From Siderastrea siderea (lineage: Eukaryota; Cnidaria; Anthozoa; Scleractinia; Rhizangiidae), in NCBI GenBank assembly GCA_964030785.1, contig OZ034975.1:42076069-42140068 (forward strand): a DNA stretch of 64,000 nt. The letters are read 5' to 3'. The notes under the pieces were generated by a model. It saw only the letters and a program-made list of their open reading frames with translations, was not told the origin of the DNA and did not search any database. This document shows, in pieces, positions 45,901 to 56,009 of this stretch (positions are counted from its first letter, which is position 1; every line of letters begins with the position of its first letter). A program made the position numbers and the translations under genes.

Positions 45901-48900
45901 CGACGGTCAGCTTTAAAGGCAACACACAAACACCAGAAAAAGTACCCACTAGATTGAAAAAAACCTTTTCGCCCGATTCTTTGAGAAAACGGAAAACAAA
46001 CGGAAAACGTACTTGTGCTCTTTAATAAACTGTAAATAGTACTCGAAAAATTTTACAAAAGAAACTAAGAATGAGCAGAATATTGTAGAGATTATTAAAA
46101 ACACTACAATATTCTGCTCATTCTTAGTTTCTTTTGTAAAATTTTTCGTATAGAAGGAATTTTCTATTAATTTTTAAGATGGTGTTGCAATAAAATGAAA
46201 TCTTAGAGCGATTTTCAACTGAATTTCGTAACACCAAAACCAAAGTAATCACTCTGACCAATCACAATAGACGTAAACAACACAATTAACCAATCAGAAC
46301 TCGTAGCAAATACAGGTACGGGCGCCAAGCGCAGGAAAACACCTGCAATCACAACTGCTTTTGGTCTCATTTCTGATTGGTTGAGAAAGTGGTGCGGTAC
46401 TTTTTTAACCAATCACAGAGAGTAGTAAAGCAAAACCAAAGGAAACGTGGATTACTTTCGACAATCAATTGAGGATGCATTGCTGTTATTAGTGTACTGC
46501 AGTGGAAAACGCTGGGGATAGTAATCAGGGCAGGAAATAATTTACAATGCACTTGATTTGATTTCAAGCTAAAAGTTTAAAAAGAAACCAAAATAGCTCT
46601 TACCGCGAATGCTATCTTAGCCGTTTCCCCCAATCTGTAAAAAAAAAAGCATTAACAACAACAACAACAATGCCCATCGATCATTATTAATAAGCGAAAA
46701 GATTCACCGTAGATCCTGAACTTATATTCAGTAATGGTGGACCGGTATCAGTTTTTCAAAATCGATCCGATAAAAGCACAACATTTACCGATATTGGGCA
46801 TTTTTTCGGTATGGAAGTTGATCGAAACCAATAAAGACAGCAATCAATTCAAACAACTCAACGCGCTATCGCGTGGATTACACTGAGTTCACTTCTATAT
46901 ACCGATTTATAATTAATTCGTCATTCAACATAATAATAAAATGTTTAGATCTCTCACCTCTTTTTTCGTGCTTTTCCTGAAAACAAAATAGTAGCATTAG
47001 TTGTATAGTATAGTGTGGTATGGTATGGTATGTATGATATGGTATGGTATGGTACGGTATGGTATGGTATGGTATGGTATGGTATGGTATGGTATGGTAT
47101 GGTAGAGTATGGTATGGTAGAGTAGAGTAGAGTAGAGTAGAGTAGAGTAGAGTAGAGTGGAGTAGAGTAGGGTAGGGTAGGGTAATAGTAGAGTAGAGTG
47201 TAGTGCAGTGCACTGCAGTGCAGTATAGTGTAGTGTAGTGTAGTGTAGTGTAGCGTAGCGTAGTGTAGCGTAGTGTAATGTAGTGTAGTGTAGTGTAGTG
47301 TAGTGTAGTGTAGTGTAGTGTAGTGTAGTGTAGTGTAGTGTAGTGTAGTGTAGTGTAGTGTAGTGTAGTGCAGTGCAGTGCAGTGCAGTGCAGTGGAGTG
47401 TGGTGTGGTGTGGTGTGGTGTGGTGTGGTGTAGTGTAGTGTAGTGTAGTGTAGTGTAGTGTAGTGTAGTGTAGTGTAGTGTAGTGTAGTGTAGTGTAGTG
47501 TAGTGTAGTGTAGTGTAGTGTAGTGTAGAAATACTTGATACTTACGTTATAGATTATTTACATCTTTACAAGTTAACAAACTGTGAGGCTCACCTTGTCT
47601 CTTAATTAACAAAATACAAACAGATAAGGCAATAATAACCACTAGGATGGCTACAATAATTCCAGACACCTCGGTGGCAGAAAGTCCTTCTGAAAAATAA
47701 AATAACCATAGACTAAATATAACAACAATTCATTCCGCCCTGTTATTCGTACGTAGCTGTAACTATTGCTAGTTGAGGGACAGGCTAATGACACTACAAA
47801 TTTCAAAAGCAAAATCTGCACAATCTTTCGTAATACCTTCCTAAGAAACCACAAAAAATATCACTGGCAACGCAGCTCAGTTCAAAGTTCGAAAAATTAA
47901 ATATTATTTCAGCCATGCAAACAAAACACTTTTCTGGAATCTGTTAGAGGTACTTTTCCTTTCAGGTTTTTCAGAAAGCATCATCGAGGACTTACGTTAA
48001 CAAAAAAACACATAATCATAGGCTAAGCAATTACATACCGTTTCTTTTGATCGGTGGTATTGCTGGCACTGAAAAAAAATGAACAAAAATAAAGACCTGA
48101 TTCAAATATCAGCCAGAAGATTAAGTTTTTGTATCTTCCTTTTTTTTTAAGTGTCCGGCTATTCCTTAAACACCTAGACTTGCCACAATTCGACCTCACG
48201 AGTTTCACAGCAGAAAAGCCGTAAAGCTAGCGACGAAGCGCGTGCCATATTAAATAGGACGAAGGACTTTTTCGAAAGTCTGTTAATCACCTAGTAACTT
48301 CTTTATCCCATAAGATCTTTTTCAGCATGTCTAGGATATTCTTTCTTCTTGTGACCTCAGTCAGTATGCGGTCATTCCTGGGTATAGGTCTATCACAGAT
48401 GAGTCTTTATACTGTGTTGGTTCATTTTCGAATACATCTTAAATGCGTTGTTTGGAATTTACTTTTTTTATCAGACATGAAGTCTAATCATCTTTATACA
48501 ATGTTGACCAACCTCAGTTTAATATCTTTTCATAGTCCAAAGTCAATTTTATTTAGTTTTAGATAACTTACAGTCTTATGTACTTCTGTTACAAGTGATA
48601 ACAAGTTCGTAAACTACTTACCTATGTTACTCTCTACATACGCAGGTGTTGCCTCTCCCGGACGCCTCATATCCATTCTAAACCTGTATTTCTCATCAGC
48701 CTTGAGATTTTCCACTTTAAACTCTGTTTTAGATTTACTTATGTCACTAGCCCCAGGGACGCCCCGCCAGCCGCTATCCCCTCCTTCTCCTCCCTTCTGA
48801 ATCTCAAGGCGCAGCTTCGTCACTTTAACATCCGTTACTTTCCATGTTACAATTATCACTGTGGGGTCATCCGAGTTTCTTATTGCGCTCACTAAAAGTT

Positions 48901-49505
48901 GCGAAAAAAAATAAAAAATAATAAACATCAGTGACATGTTATCTATTATAGTTCATGAAACAATCATGAACAATCAATCGATTGATTGTTCATGAATCAA
49001 TCAATCAATCAATCAATCATTTTACTTTTCAATGCCACAAAAGGAGCAAAAACTTGATCGAAATTTGAAACATACCAACTCCCCTGTCTGGTGGTATTGC
49101 TGACGCTGAGAAATAAAGAATAAAAAAGATACTCAAGACCCAAAAATCTGATTCAACAACCTAACATAAAGGACAAATTTGCAAATATACAAGTAGGTTT
49201 ACCTGGCGTCATAACTTGAGCCCTAGCTGAAGTCTGACTTTTTCCTCTCTCATTAGTAGCTTGCAACATAAACTCGTACTCTGTATTGGGACTTAAACCT
49301 TTTACAGTGTGCATGTCATTCTCTGGATTGCCAACATATTCTTCTATAAAATCTTCGTTGCTTCCTTTCTTGCGGTAATGCATTAAGAACTCTTGAGGAA
49401 AGCCTCCACTGTATCCAGGCGTCCAACTCACATTCACACTCACTGTTTTAGCATTCGGCACTATAAACCCCACCAGTTTAACATCAATTGGAGCATCTGG
49501 GACAC
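42870..49505 (-). CDS. Receptor gene B: FN3-FN3-transmembrane-short tail, no kinase (5' part outside or unseen)
   Basis: Exons: 49505-49203, 49105-49076, 48891-48622, 48068-48039, 47689-47594, 46976-46958, 46634-46604, 42953-42870. The reading frame is continuous across all eight. It encodes two FN3 domains, a transmembrane helix, a basic juxtamembrane stretch and a short tail that stops at 42872-42870. The same TM, 19-nt micro-exon, juxtamembrane exon and NDAVE-starting exon exist at 31.6-29.3 kb, where they lead into a kinase. Gene B therefore encodes a kinase-less receptor, or is an alternative 3' end of the kinase gene. Such a product could act as a decoy or adhesion receptor; this is inference. 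No Ig or signal-peptide exon was found between 49.5 and 64 kb. Confidence 0.7.
43973..44338. repeat. Inner inverted repeat of the TIR transposon
   Basis: TCAAGAGAAAATAAGGGGAC at about 43,973 is inverted near 44,330 (GTCCCCTTATTTTCTCTTGA), with extended similarity over about 60 bp to the GGGATATGTCA end. Probably a nested MITE. Confidence 0.7.
44848..45051 (-). CDS. Hypothetical short reading frame inside the TIR transposon
   Basis: 67 codons starting MSVEISQRMCSEIMPAFTEM and ending in a basic tail (NTKRKKTYFRR). It could be a further exon of the same transposon gene as 45486-45187 or a separate product. No motif recognised. Confidence 0.3.
   Translation of the reverse strand: MSVEISQRMCSEIMPAFTEMAEMFIMKTKNSEKRALFSIKCSRGALSIVDKIENWKNTKRKKTYFRR
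45187..45486 (-). CDS. Hypothetical acidic/basic protein inside the TIR transposon
   Basis: A 99-codon frame starting MSSVSLPNLRQALGENFL. It has an acidic serine-rich stretch (SGYEGYTSDSDDGSE) followed by a basic region (FPVRRKKRFTGKNGVELRKS). The composition is like the N-terminus of a nuclear or transposon-encoded protein, and its 3' end may be an exon border. I do not recognise the family. Confidence 0.4.
   Translation of the reverse strand: MSSVSLPNLRQALGENFLDSDSGYEGYTSDSDDGSENILEKSCGEDVSDMSDEDFPVRRKKRFTGKNGVELRKSQLKANQAEKGKIHLKYILPLRTYRD
46044..46148. repeat. Perfect 45-bp inverted repeat (hairpin)
   Basis: Arms 46044-46088 and 46104-46148 are exact complements around a 15-bp spacer. 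It lies in the last intron of gene B. Confidence 0.95.
46604..46634 (-). CDS. Gene B juxtamembrane exon
   Basis: A 31-nt exon with acceptor TTTTTACAG and donor CGCG|GTAAGA, phase 2 in and phase 0 out, encoding LGETAKIAFA. It corresponds to 30057-30012 of the kinase gene, which is 15 nt longer. Confidence 0.65.
46958..46976 (-). CDS. Gene B 19-nt juxtamembrane micro-exon
   Basis: A 19-nt exon (acceptor TTGTTTTCAG, donor AAGAG|GTGAGAG), phase 1 in and phase 2 out, encoding the basic peptide GKARKKR. Without it the transmembrane exon (phase 1) cannot join the next exon (needs phase 2). The kinase gene has an equivalent 19-nt exon at 30758-30740. It sits about 15 bp from a long pentanucleotide array. 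Confidence 0.65.
46992..47526. repeat. Compound pentanucleotide array
   Basis: About 530 bp of 5-mers in successive blocks: GGTAT, then AGAGT, then GTGTA with GTGCA and GTGTG islands. It lies between the gene B transmembrane exon and the 19-nt micro-exon. Confidence 0.97.
47594..47689 (-). CDS. Gene B exon: transmembrane segment
   Basis: A 96-nt phase 1-1 exon. The peptide runs from EGLSATEVSGI into a hydrophobic helix (IVAILVVIIALSVCILL) and ends with the basic stop-transfer sequence IKRQ. It is a duplicate of 31627-31532. The acceptor TTTTTCAG and donor CAAG|GTGAGC are shared by both copies. Confidence 0.82.
48039..48068 (-). CDS. Gene B 30-nt linker micro-exon before the membrane segment
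   Basis: A 30-nt phase 1-1 exon encoding PAIPPIKRN (acceptor in TTTTTTTTCAG, donor AACG|GTATGT). It lies between FN3 2 and the transmembrane exon and is homologous to 3389-3360. Confidence 0.7.
48622..48891 (-). CDS. Gene B exon: fibronectin type III domain 2
   Basis: A 270-nt phase 1-1 exon with DDPTVIIVTWKVTD and VENLKADEKYRFRMDMRRPG. It is the duplicate of 4481-4212, with strong flanking intron similarity. Confidence 0.85.
49076..49105 (-). CDS. Gene B 30-nt linker micro-exon between FN3 domains
   Basis: A 30-nt phase 1-1 exon (acceptor ATTTCTCAG, donor GTTG|GTATG) encoding SAIPPDRGV, matching 4789-4760 of gene A. Confidence 0.72.
49203..49505 (-). CDS. Gene B exon: fibronectin type III domain 1
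   Basis: A 303-nt phase 1-1 exon: VSVNVSWTPGYSGGFPQEF and LSPNTEYEFMLQATNERGKS mark an FN3 domain. It is a close paralogue of 5189-4887. The acceptor is ATTCGCAG and the donor GCCAG|GTAAAC. Confidence 0.85.
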
Positions 49506-49592
49506 CTGCGAATAAAAAGTGTGGCGTTTAATTAGGCAGTCACCTTAAAGTGTTTTCAGTAGTGGCAGTAGCAGTATCAGCAAACAGTAGTA

Positions 49593-49594
49593 GC

Positions 49595-49656
<62 letters not shown>

Positions 49657-49666
49657 TGTTGTTGTT

Positions 49667-49719
<53 letters not shown>

Positions 49720-49738
49720 TGTTGTTGTTGTAGTAGTA
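49593..49738. repeat. (AGT)n microsatellite with two GTTGTTGTTGTT blocks
   Basis: About 48 trinucleotide units; the TTG blocks near 49,655 and 49,718 occur at the same distance in two halves, so the array has itself been duplicated. It is just upstream of the gene B FN3 1 exon. Confidence 0.96.
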
Positions 49739-49852
49739 ATAGTAAATTGCTTTATTTGCATGACCACAAGATTTTTCAGTATTGCAAAAGCATATTTATA
49801 GTAATTAATAACGAAACAAGACTAATAGTACTCTAATATTATGCTGATGAAC

Positions 49853-50215
49853 TTAAGTTACATCACTTTCACTTGATAATAACAATGTATCACGTATATT
49901 CATACACAAGGAAATAAACTTCATTACTAGCTTAGTCACATGATAGTCGTTAGAGTTTATAAGAAGTTTTATGCTTTCTGAGGTTGATTTCCTTTCAATG
50001 TCAGGTATTATTTCATTGTTTCGACTGAAGAATGTCTGCCTCTGCAGAGAGTAGTTGCTACAATGCAAGAAGAAATGAGTTTCGTTTTCTACTTGATTTA
50101 ATTTACACAATGGGCATAATCTAGTTTTTCTGGGCATATGATCGGTTTGATATCGACCTAGTTCAATCATAAGTTTCTGCACAAGTTGCCTACTCAAAGG
50201 CATCTCAGGAATGCA
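49853..50215 (-). mobile_element. LINE C-terminal fragment
   Basis: Minus-strand reading MPLSRQLVQKLMIELGRYQTD, then KTRLCPLCKLNQVENETHFF and LHC, a CCHC-like zinc knuckle typical of the end of non-LTR reverse transcriptase proteins. The fragment joins an inverted repeat at 50176. It may belong to the same family as 1-865 and 53383-55640. Confidence 0.7.
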
Positions 50216-50460
50216 GTTTGTGATGCAAATATGAACTCGCGGGTCCCAAGCGGCCTGTTTGGCACACGCGCGTGCTGCCACGCATCGCAGCGCAACAATA
50301 TGGTGGTGAAAATAAATTAAAATGGTGAAGTAAATTTTACTATTTCCTACAATTTGCACGTGTTTCTCGTGTGCCAAACAAGCCGCTTAGGACTCGCGAG
50401 TTCAAACTTGCATCGAAATCTGCATTCCTGAGATGCCTTTGAGTAGGCAGCTTGTGCAGA
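50176..50460. repeat. Inverted repeat with 93-bp arms at the LINE fragment end
   Basis: Arms 50176-50268 and 50368-50460 are about 90 per cent inverted copies around a 99-bp spacer. The left arm overlaps LINE coding sequence, so the right arm is an inverted duplicate of it. Confidence 0.85.
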
Positions 50461-51643
50461 TCATAGGCAGAAACAAATTTTCCATCAGATTCGAAAGTTG
50501 GTGCTGGATTTTAAGAGTCAGTCCGCACACTCGAATGGGTCAAAATCAGGCCAAATCAAACCACAAAGACTGTTTTTTTCGGAAACAGGTTAATTGTATT
50601 AATTTTGGCTAAATCCCAAGCCGGTCGGTAATTTGAGGTTCTTGAATTTGCAAGCCTTCTGAGTATATATATATATATATTTATAGAGTAGGTCAAACTT
50701 CAAGTTTCTAAAACCGCCTCCCGGAGCTTTAAATCGACAAACCAAGCCCACTATAACATGCATTAACACAGTGTTCATGTTTATAAGCGTTTTTATTTGA
50801 CTTTCATCCGTTCAAAAAGCCTTAATTATCGTATTCACAAAATCCTTTGTACACAACCGAAGCAGCTAGCACAGGTCCGCAACACAAACAGAGGATGGTA
50901 AGCCTGTGGTTTAATATCCATGTTTTGCAATATGAAGAGAGAGTAGGGGGGGGGGGGGGGAAAGCAACTTCCCATACATTCTCTTAAATGAAATCCAAAC
51001 GATGTTCTCACAACTTGCAAAGCAATCTGTGAGGTTTTAGTCAGCGGATATGCCTCCTGCGCGTGCGCAGATGTTGCATGCTCAAACGGAACTCGGGCAC
51101 TGAAGGGAAAAATTATGGCGGCCAAAGGCGGCGGATTCGGTTTTGTCCTTTCGTTTAGGTAATTGACGAATGGATCTTATTTTACACTTTTATCATGTTT
51201 TCGTGCTTTTTGCTTTTTATGAAGATAAAAGTTTACTCTTGGAGTTGTTTAGTCGCAAAGTAGAACATTAGCGCTTCGATCAATCCAGTCTGCGCTGATC
51301 GACTGTATAGAATCAGATAGAATTGTCTGAAGTTGGGTTAAAAACTGGGATCGGGTTCAAAGTACTGAACTGTGAAATGATCTTGTAACACATAACTGGA
51401 TTATTGATAATAAAAGTCGCATTTTGTGCGTAGGTATTGTTTCCATTAGGTTATTAGCAGCTTTGATTGAACTTATTTCCATCGATGTTTTTGGCACATT
51501 TCTCGTAGCAATTTATTTAGACCACGCTGGAGGAAAACATGCAAACCCAGTACAGCCATAACTGTCTCATCTCATGCTATCAATTCGTTACAGAATGAGA
51601 TGTAAAAAGAAACACTGACAGTATTTTTATTTATCACATGCAT
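50461..51643. other. Intergenic, no gene recognised
   Basis: Contains a short (AT)n run near 50,663 and a G-run near 50,947. No exon-like Ig or FN3 sequence is visible here although upstream exons of gene B would be expected. Confidence 0.5.
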
Positions 51644-51653
51644 CAGTTCAGCG

Positions 51654-52803
51654 GCTTTCGTTACTTTTAGGGGACTCGCGCTATATAGGAAAAAAAAACA
51701 GAGAAAAACTGTTTTACAATAACTGAGCGAATTCTCGCGCGCTGATTGGCTAATTTTTATCGTCAATAAGAGTACAGACGGATGAAACACGTAAAGCTGA
51801 CGCAATCAGCAAAAGTTTTGTCAAACTTTTTAGTGCTGCGTTCTTGATGAGGCGAGAATTGCACCACAAATCTAGTAGTCGTCAATGAGAAAATCATCTA
51901 AAATTTATGGGTTAAAACTGAAGAAACCATTGCAACCTTAGAGCGAAAAGATGAGGATGTTTATCGTGGATTCAGACCTGAAAATCGGCGGTGAGCGGGA
52001 ATTTGTGCTGTCGATGAAATTAAGCTGAACCGTGTTTTAACGGATTATTTTCTGAACAGTTTTCACTGGATTAAAGGTTAGTTGAGCAATTCGAATTTAT
52101 CCTTGTATTTCTGACCTATTCTTAGTATAGTTTTAACTTACAAGTCTGTGATTCTCCGAATTACAGCGATGAAATTCAGATTCTGCGGCAATCGCATCTT
52201 CCATTGACTCTAGATAGCATTTCTTTCCTTCGTTTGAAAATCAGTTTGGGCTTTTTGTTATTGTAAAAAACAAATTGACGTCAGTTTTTTATGCGTCTGT
52301 CCTCTTATTGATGATAAATTTCGTCATAACATTGTCAAAGTTTGTTGTAGATCCACTCGCCTGCGGCTCGTGAATCTACAACACTTTGACAATGTTATGA
52401 CGAAATTTATCATCAATAAGAGGACAGACGCATAAAAAACTGACGTCAATTTGTTAATTTGAATGCACGCGCAAAAATGACGAGTGACAAATTTGATGAC
52501 GAGCGCTTATTAGGGAGAAAAACAAATGAAAACAAAATGAATAACAGTTAAACACTCATCTACAGTATTTAGGGTTAAGCACTGGTCGATAGTGATTAGG
52601 CCTAAGAACTCATCTACACTATTTAGGGTTAAGCACTGATTCTACGACGGTTATTTTTGTTATTGTTGAGTTTAGTTATTGCTAAACTTTGTACAGTTAA
52701 TTGAATTCGTCATTTTGCGAGTGAATTAATTCGTCATTTTTGCGCGTGCATTCAGACAATTTTTTTCTGTATATAGCGCGAGTCCCCTAAAAGTAACGAA
52801 AGC
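51654..52803. mobile_element. Mutator-like foldback element with 10-bp target duplication
   Basis: Ends GCTTTCGTTACTTTTAGGGG and its inverted copy continue as GACTCGCGCTATATA in both arms. CAGTTCAGCG flanks both sides exactly (51644-51653 and 52804-52813). A 9-11-bp duplication suits Mutator-like elements. No transposase is visible inside. Confidence 0.88.
52269..52455. repeat. Perfect 72-bp inverted repeat inside the foldback element
   Basis: Arms 52269-52340 and 52384-52455 are exact complements, with a partly paired 43-bp loop (GATCCACTCGCC ... CTCGTGAATC). Confidence 0.95.
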
Positions 52804-53986
52804 CAGTTCAGCGGTAGACAAAGACCAAAATTACCTCGCGGAGGTCAAGAAATAAAATCCTGAATAGTTCAAGCGCTTTGTCTCGGTGAGAATTTTATTT
52901 ACGTTGAATTATCTAATTCTAGCATTCAACTTTGAAACGTTTGTCGCAAACCTGTTCTCCAAGTATAAACAAGCGAAACGTGACTGCCGTTAACAGCTCG
53001 CAGCTGATCCACTCGCCACTGCAGCAAACAAGACAGTGCGAAAACAGAAGTGTCTTCATCGATGTCGCTTCCATCGAATATTCTCTTGTCCGAAACTGAC
53101 AGTACGTTCCATGAGAGATTAGCCGCTCACTGCTTACTTTCCCCAGACAAAATACACCTGAATTTTAAAAACTATTCCAAATAAGTTGATCGCTATGTCG
53201 ATCCGTGTCGATCGGAAATATTTATTATTACGAACACCGCTGTCCACGTTTTGACTGGACCGCTTTGCAAGTTGTGAGAACATCGTTTCTCGGTCCCAGG
53301 CCTCGCTTCTATCCCCCCCCCCTGAGAGAGGGTGTTTACACAGTTTTGTAATCCTGTTTTGGATCTTCATAGGTAATCAAATCATCTGCATACAATAGTG
53401 AATTTATTGCTGTTCAGTCCATTTGGAAGAAAAAACGGATCAGATAGCGTGTTTTGGAATAAATACGGCAAATTGTTTATACAGAGGTTAAATAAAAGGG
53501 TATTTAAAATACATCCTTGACGTACACCTCTTGAGTATGAGAAACATCGAGTTTTGTTTTCCCAGATTCTCTGTATGGAACATGTAGAATTGCAATAAAG
53601 GCTTTTGATCAGATTGTAGAAATGTCCTCCTGTGTTGATTTTGAGCAGCTTGTAAAATAATCTCTGGTGCCAAACTGAGTCAAAAGCTCACGAAAATCTA
53701 CGAAACAATCATAGACTTTTTCCTTATGGTAATGGACATATCTATCTATAGGGTCCTTAGAGTGAAAACATGGTCTGCTGTGAGATTTTGAGGTAGAAAG
53801 CCAATTTGGGAATTATGTGATATCTTGTTTTCTTTAAAATACAGGTATGATCTTTGATTTAAAATGGTGAAGGCCCTATAACCCCATTTTCCAAGGCAAC
53901 TAGATACCCATATGCCTCTATAGTTTGTTGAATCACTCTTGTCACCTGATTTGTAGATTGGGGTGATAAGGCCTTGACACCAAATA

Positions 53987-54811
53987 CAGTGGAACCCGGT
54001 TAATACGGACACCGGGCTCTCAGAAAAAACGTCACGGACACATGTTTTATCGATATAGACCAAAGCATAAATTTTTACGACAACACGTTGTTTAATTTCT
54101 TAACTGTAACTGTAACAAGTTCATCCTAAAGGAACCTCAGAACGTTTGAAAGGTCATTCACCGTTTCTGTTAGGTTTTCACTGGTAAGATAGCCACGTCC
54201 TCGGGCATTATCATAGCTTCTTTCAGTTATTTGACTTTAAGCTCCTTCTACTCGGCCTTGACCTCAGCAATATCCTCATCACTGTCATCGTCTTGTGAAT
54301 TCTGAGAAGTGGATGCCGATAAACTAGAGAAAGATTCCTCCTCCCAGATAACCAGTGTCCGTAAAGCGGGGTTGACGATATATGAGAGTTTGTGACTCGG
54401 GACACAGAAAAGTGTTCATTGTCCGTATTAACCGGTGCCCGTATTAAGCGGGTAAATTTAAGAGAAAATATATGAGCTTTTCGTCGGGACAAACGAAACT
54501 GTCCGTTATATAGAGGTGTCCGTATTAAGCGGGTGTCCGTATTAAGTGGGTGTCCGTATTAAGCGGGTGTCCGTATTAAGTGGGTGTCCGTATTAAGTGG
54601 GTGTCCGTATTAAGTGGTTGTCCGTATTAAGCGGGTGTCCGTATTAAGCGGGTGTCCGTATTAAGCGGGTGTCCGTATTAAGCGGGTGTCTGTATTAGGT
54701 GGGTGTCCGTATTAAGCGGGTGTCCGTATTAAGCGGGTGTCCGTATTAAGCGGGTGTCCGTATAAGTGGGTGTCCGTATTAAGCGGGTGTCCATAGAGCG
54801 GGGTTCCACTG
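53987..54811. mobile_element. Pogo/Tigger-like MITE in LINE copy 2
   Basis: Ends CAGTGGAACCCGGTTAATAC and GAGCGGGGTTCCACTG are inverted; TA lies on both sides (53985-53986, 54812-54813). LINE copy 1 retains the uninterrupted site with a single TA at 592-593. The interior is partly a tandem array. Confidence 0.92.
54504..54795. repeat. Tandem 18-bp array GTGTCCGTATTAAGCGG
   Basis: About 16 units of 17-18 bp (AAGCGG or AAGTGG variants) fill the right third of the MITE. The unit is a copy of its subterminal sequence. Confidence 0.95.
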
Positions 54812-55659
54812 TATCTGGCATTTTTCCAGATTGTAAAATGAAATTAAAAAGTTTGATATAAAGAGGCGATTCAAGGCTCGCTTTGATCATTTAATTTCTT
54901 ATTTTGTCAAAAAATGGCGATTTCTTATTCTTCAATTTCTTCATCGCTTGAAGTATTTCCTGCTCAGTTACCTCTTGATCTAAATAGTCAAGCGGTCTAT
55001 TTTTTTTTTGCTTTTTCTAATGATAGCAGCTCATCAAAGACTTCTTGATGATGTATGGAAGTTCTCGGGTCATTGGAATGTAAGGGTTGAAAATGGTTGA
55101 GCCATGTTTCTTCCGAGATTGGGGCAGAAACATTGTCGTTGATAGTATCGTTCATCGATTTCAGACAAGTCCAAAACGACGCTTTGTCGGGATTTAATGC
55201 TAGTTCGTCGAGTTGTAGAGTGTTTCTTCCTGAAATTCTTTCCTTTTTGAGTCAAGGAGCTTTTTATAATCATTCATGAAGTTTTGTGACATTTCTCCCG
55301 TAACTCAGAGTCGATTTGATAGTTTTCGTAATTCGTGTCTTTTCCGTCGACATTCAAGGTCGAACCTGTCCATTTTTTGCTATCTTAATACGCTAACGAG
55401 ATCTTTTGGTTTTATTGTTGAGGCAGATTTTTGATGTCGCAGTTAGAATGTTCACAGTATCGTCCAACGAGACGTTTACATCTTTAGTGTTTCGTTCCAT
55501 GTATTCTCTGATTAGAATTTGGATTGGTTCCGTACTTAATGTGTTCCTGAATTTTAAGTACGAGGCATTTTCCCAGCAAAACCGGCGTTGCAGACTTATT
55601 AATCTATTGGTGGATTTGAGGTTGGGGTTTTGCTTGCTGGTAAGCTGGTGTTAAGGTTC

Positions 55660-56009
55660 AACCATGCTAGTAGTAATGTGGGCCCATATGGAGAAATTTG
55701 CCTCGTTTTGATGTGGTGACCTCGTTTGGATGGGGCCTCGTTTTGATGCAACCGGAACCGGAAATGACATCACCGGAACCGGAAATGACATCACCGGAAC
55801 CGGAAGTGACGTCACCGGAAGTCACGTGGTTTAAACCGGAAGTCACGTGTTTTGGGATGGGAAACCGCTGAGCAGTCGGAAAAATGGATCGTGGGCTCGG
55901 GATGGGGCAAAACCGCTGAGAAAAAGCGGGCTCAAAGTCCAAAGTCCAATTTTTGCAGCGGGGTTACTCCTTCAGTCAAAGAAAACACAAAAAATATTTT
56001 AACAAATAC
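55660..56009. repeat. Polinton left terminal region with ACCGGAA repeats
   Basis: Non-coding. GGAACCGGAAATGACATCACC is represented by three tandem units of about 18 bp around 55,751-55,815, then GAAGTCACGTGGTTTAAACC and a second GAAGTCACGTG. CCTCGTTTTGATG occurs twice near 55,700-55,740. Probably part of the terminal inverted repeat; not verifiable without the other end. Confidence 0.6.

Larger units (their letters stand above)
53383..55640 (-). mobile_element. LINE fragment, copy 2, interrupted by a MITE
   Basis: Parallel to copy 1 from CATCTGCATACAATAGTG onward. Minus-strand pieces include LNQRSYLYFKENKISHNSQI and GFLPQNLTADHVFTL (start of the RT). It continues beyond the point where copy 1 ends, up to about 55,640, where the Polinton begins. 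It is split by 53987-54811. Confidence 0.82.

Noticed and set aside
46878..47526. CRISPR-like regular array
   Set aside because: Simple pentanucleotide repeats without spacers, in a eukaryotic genome.
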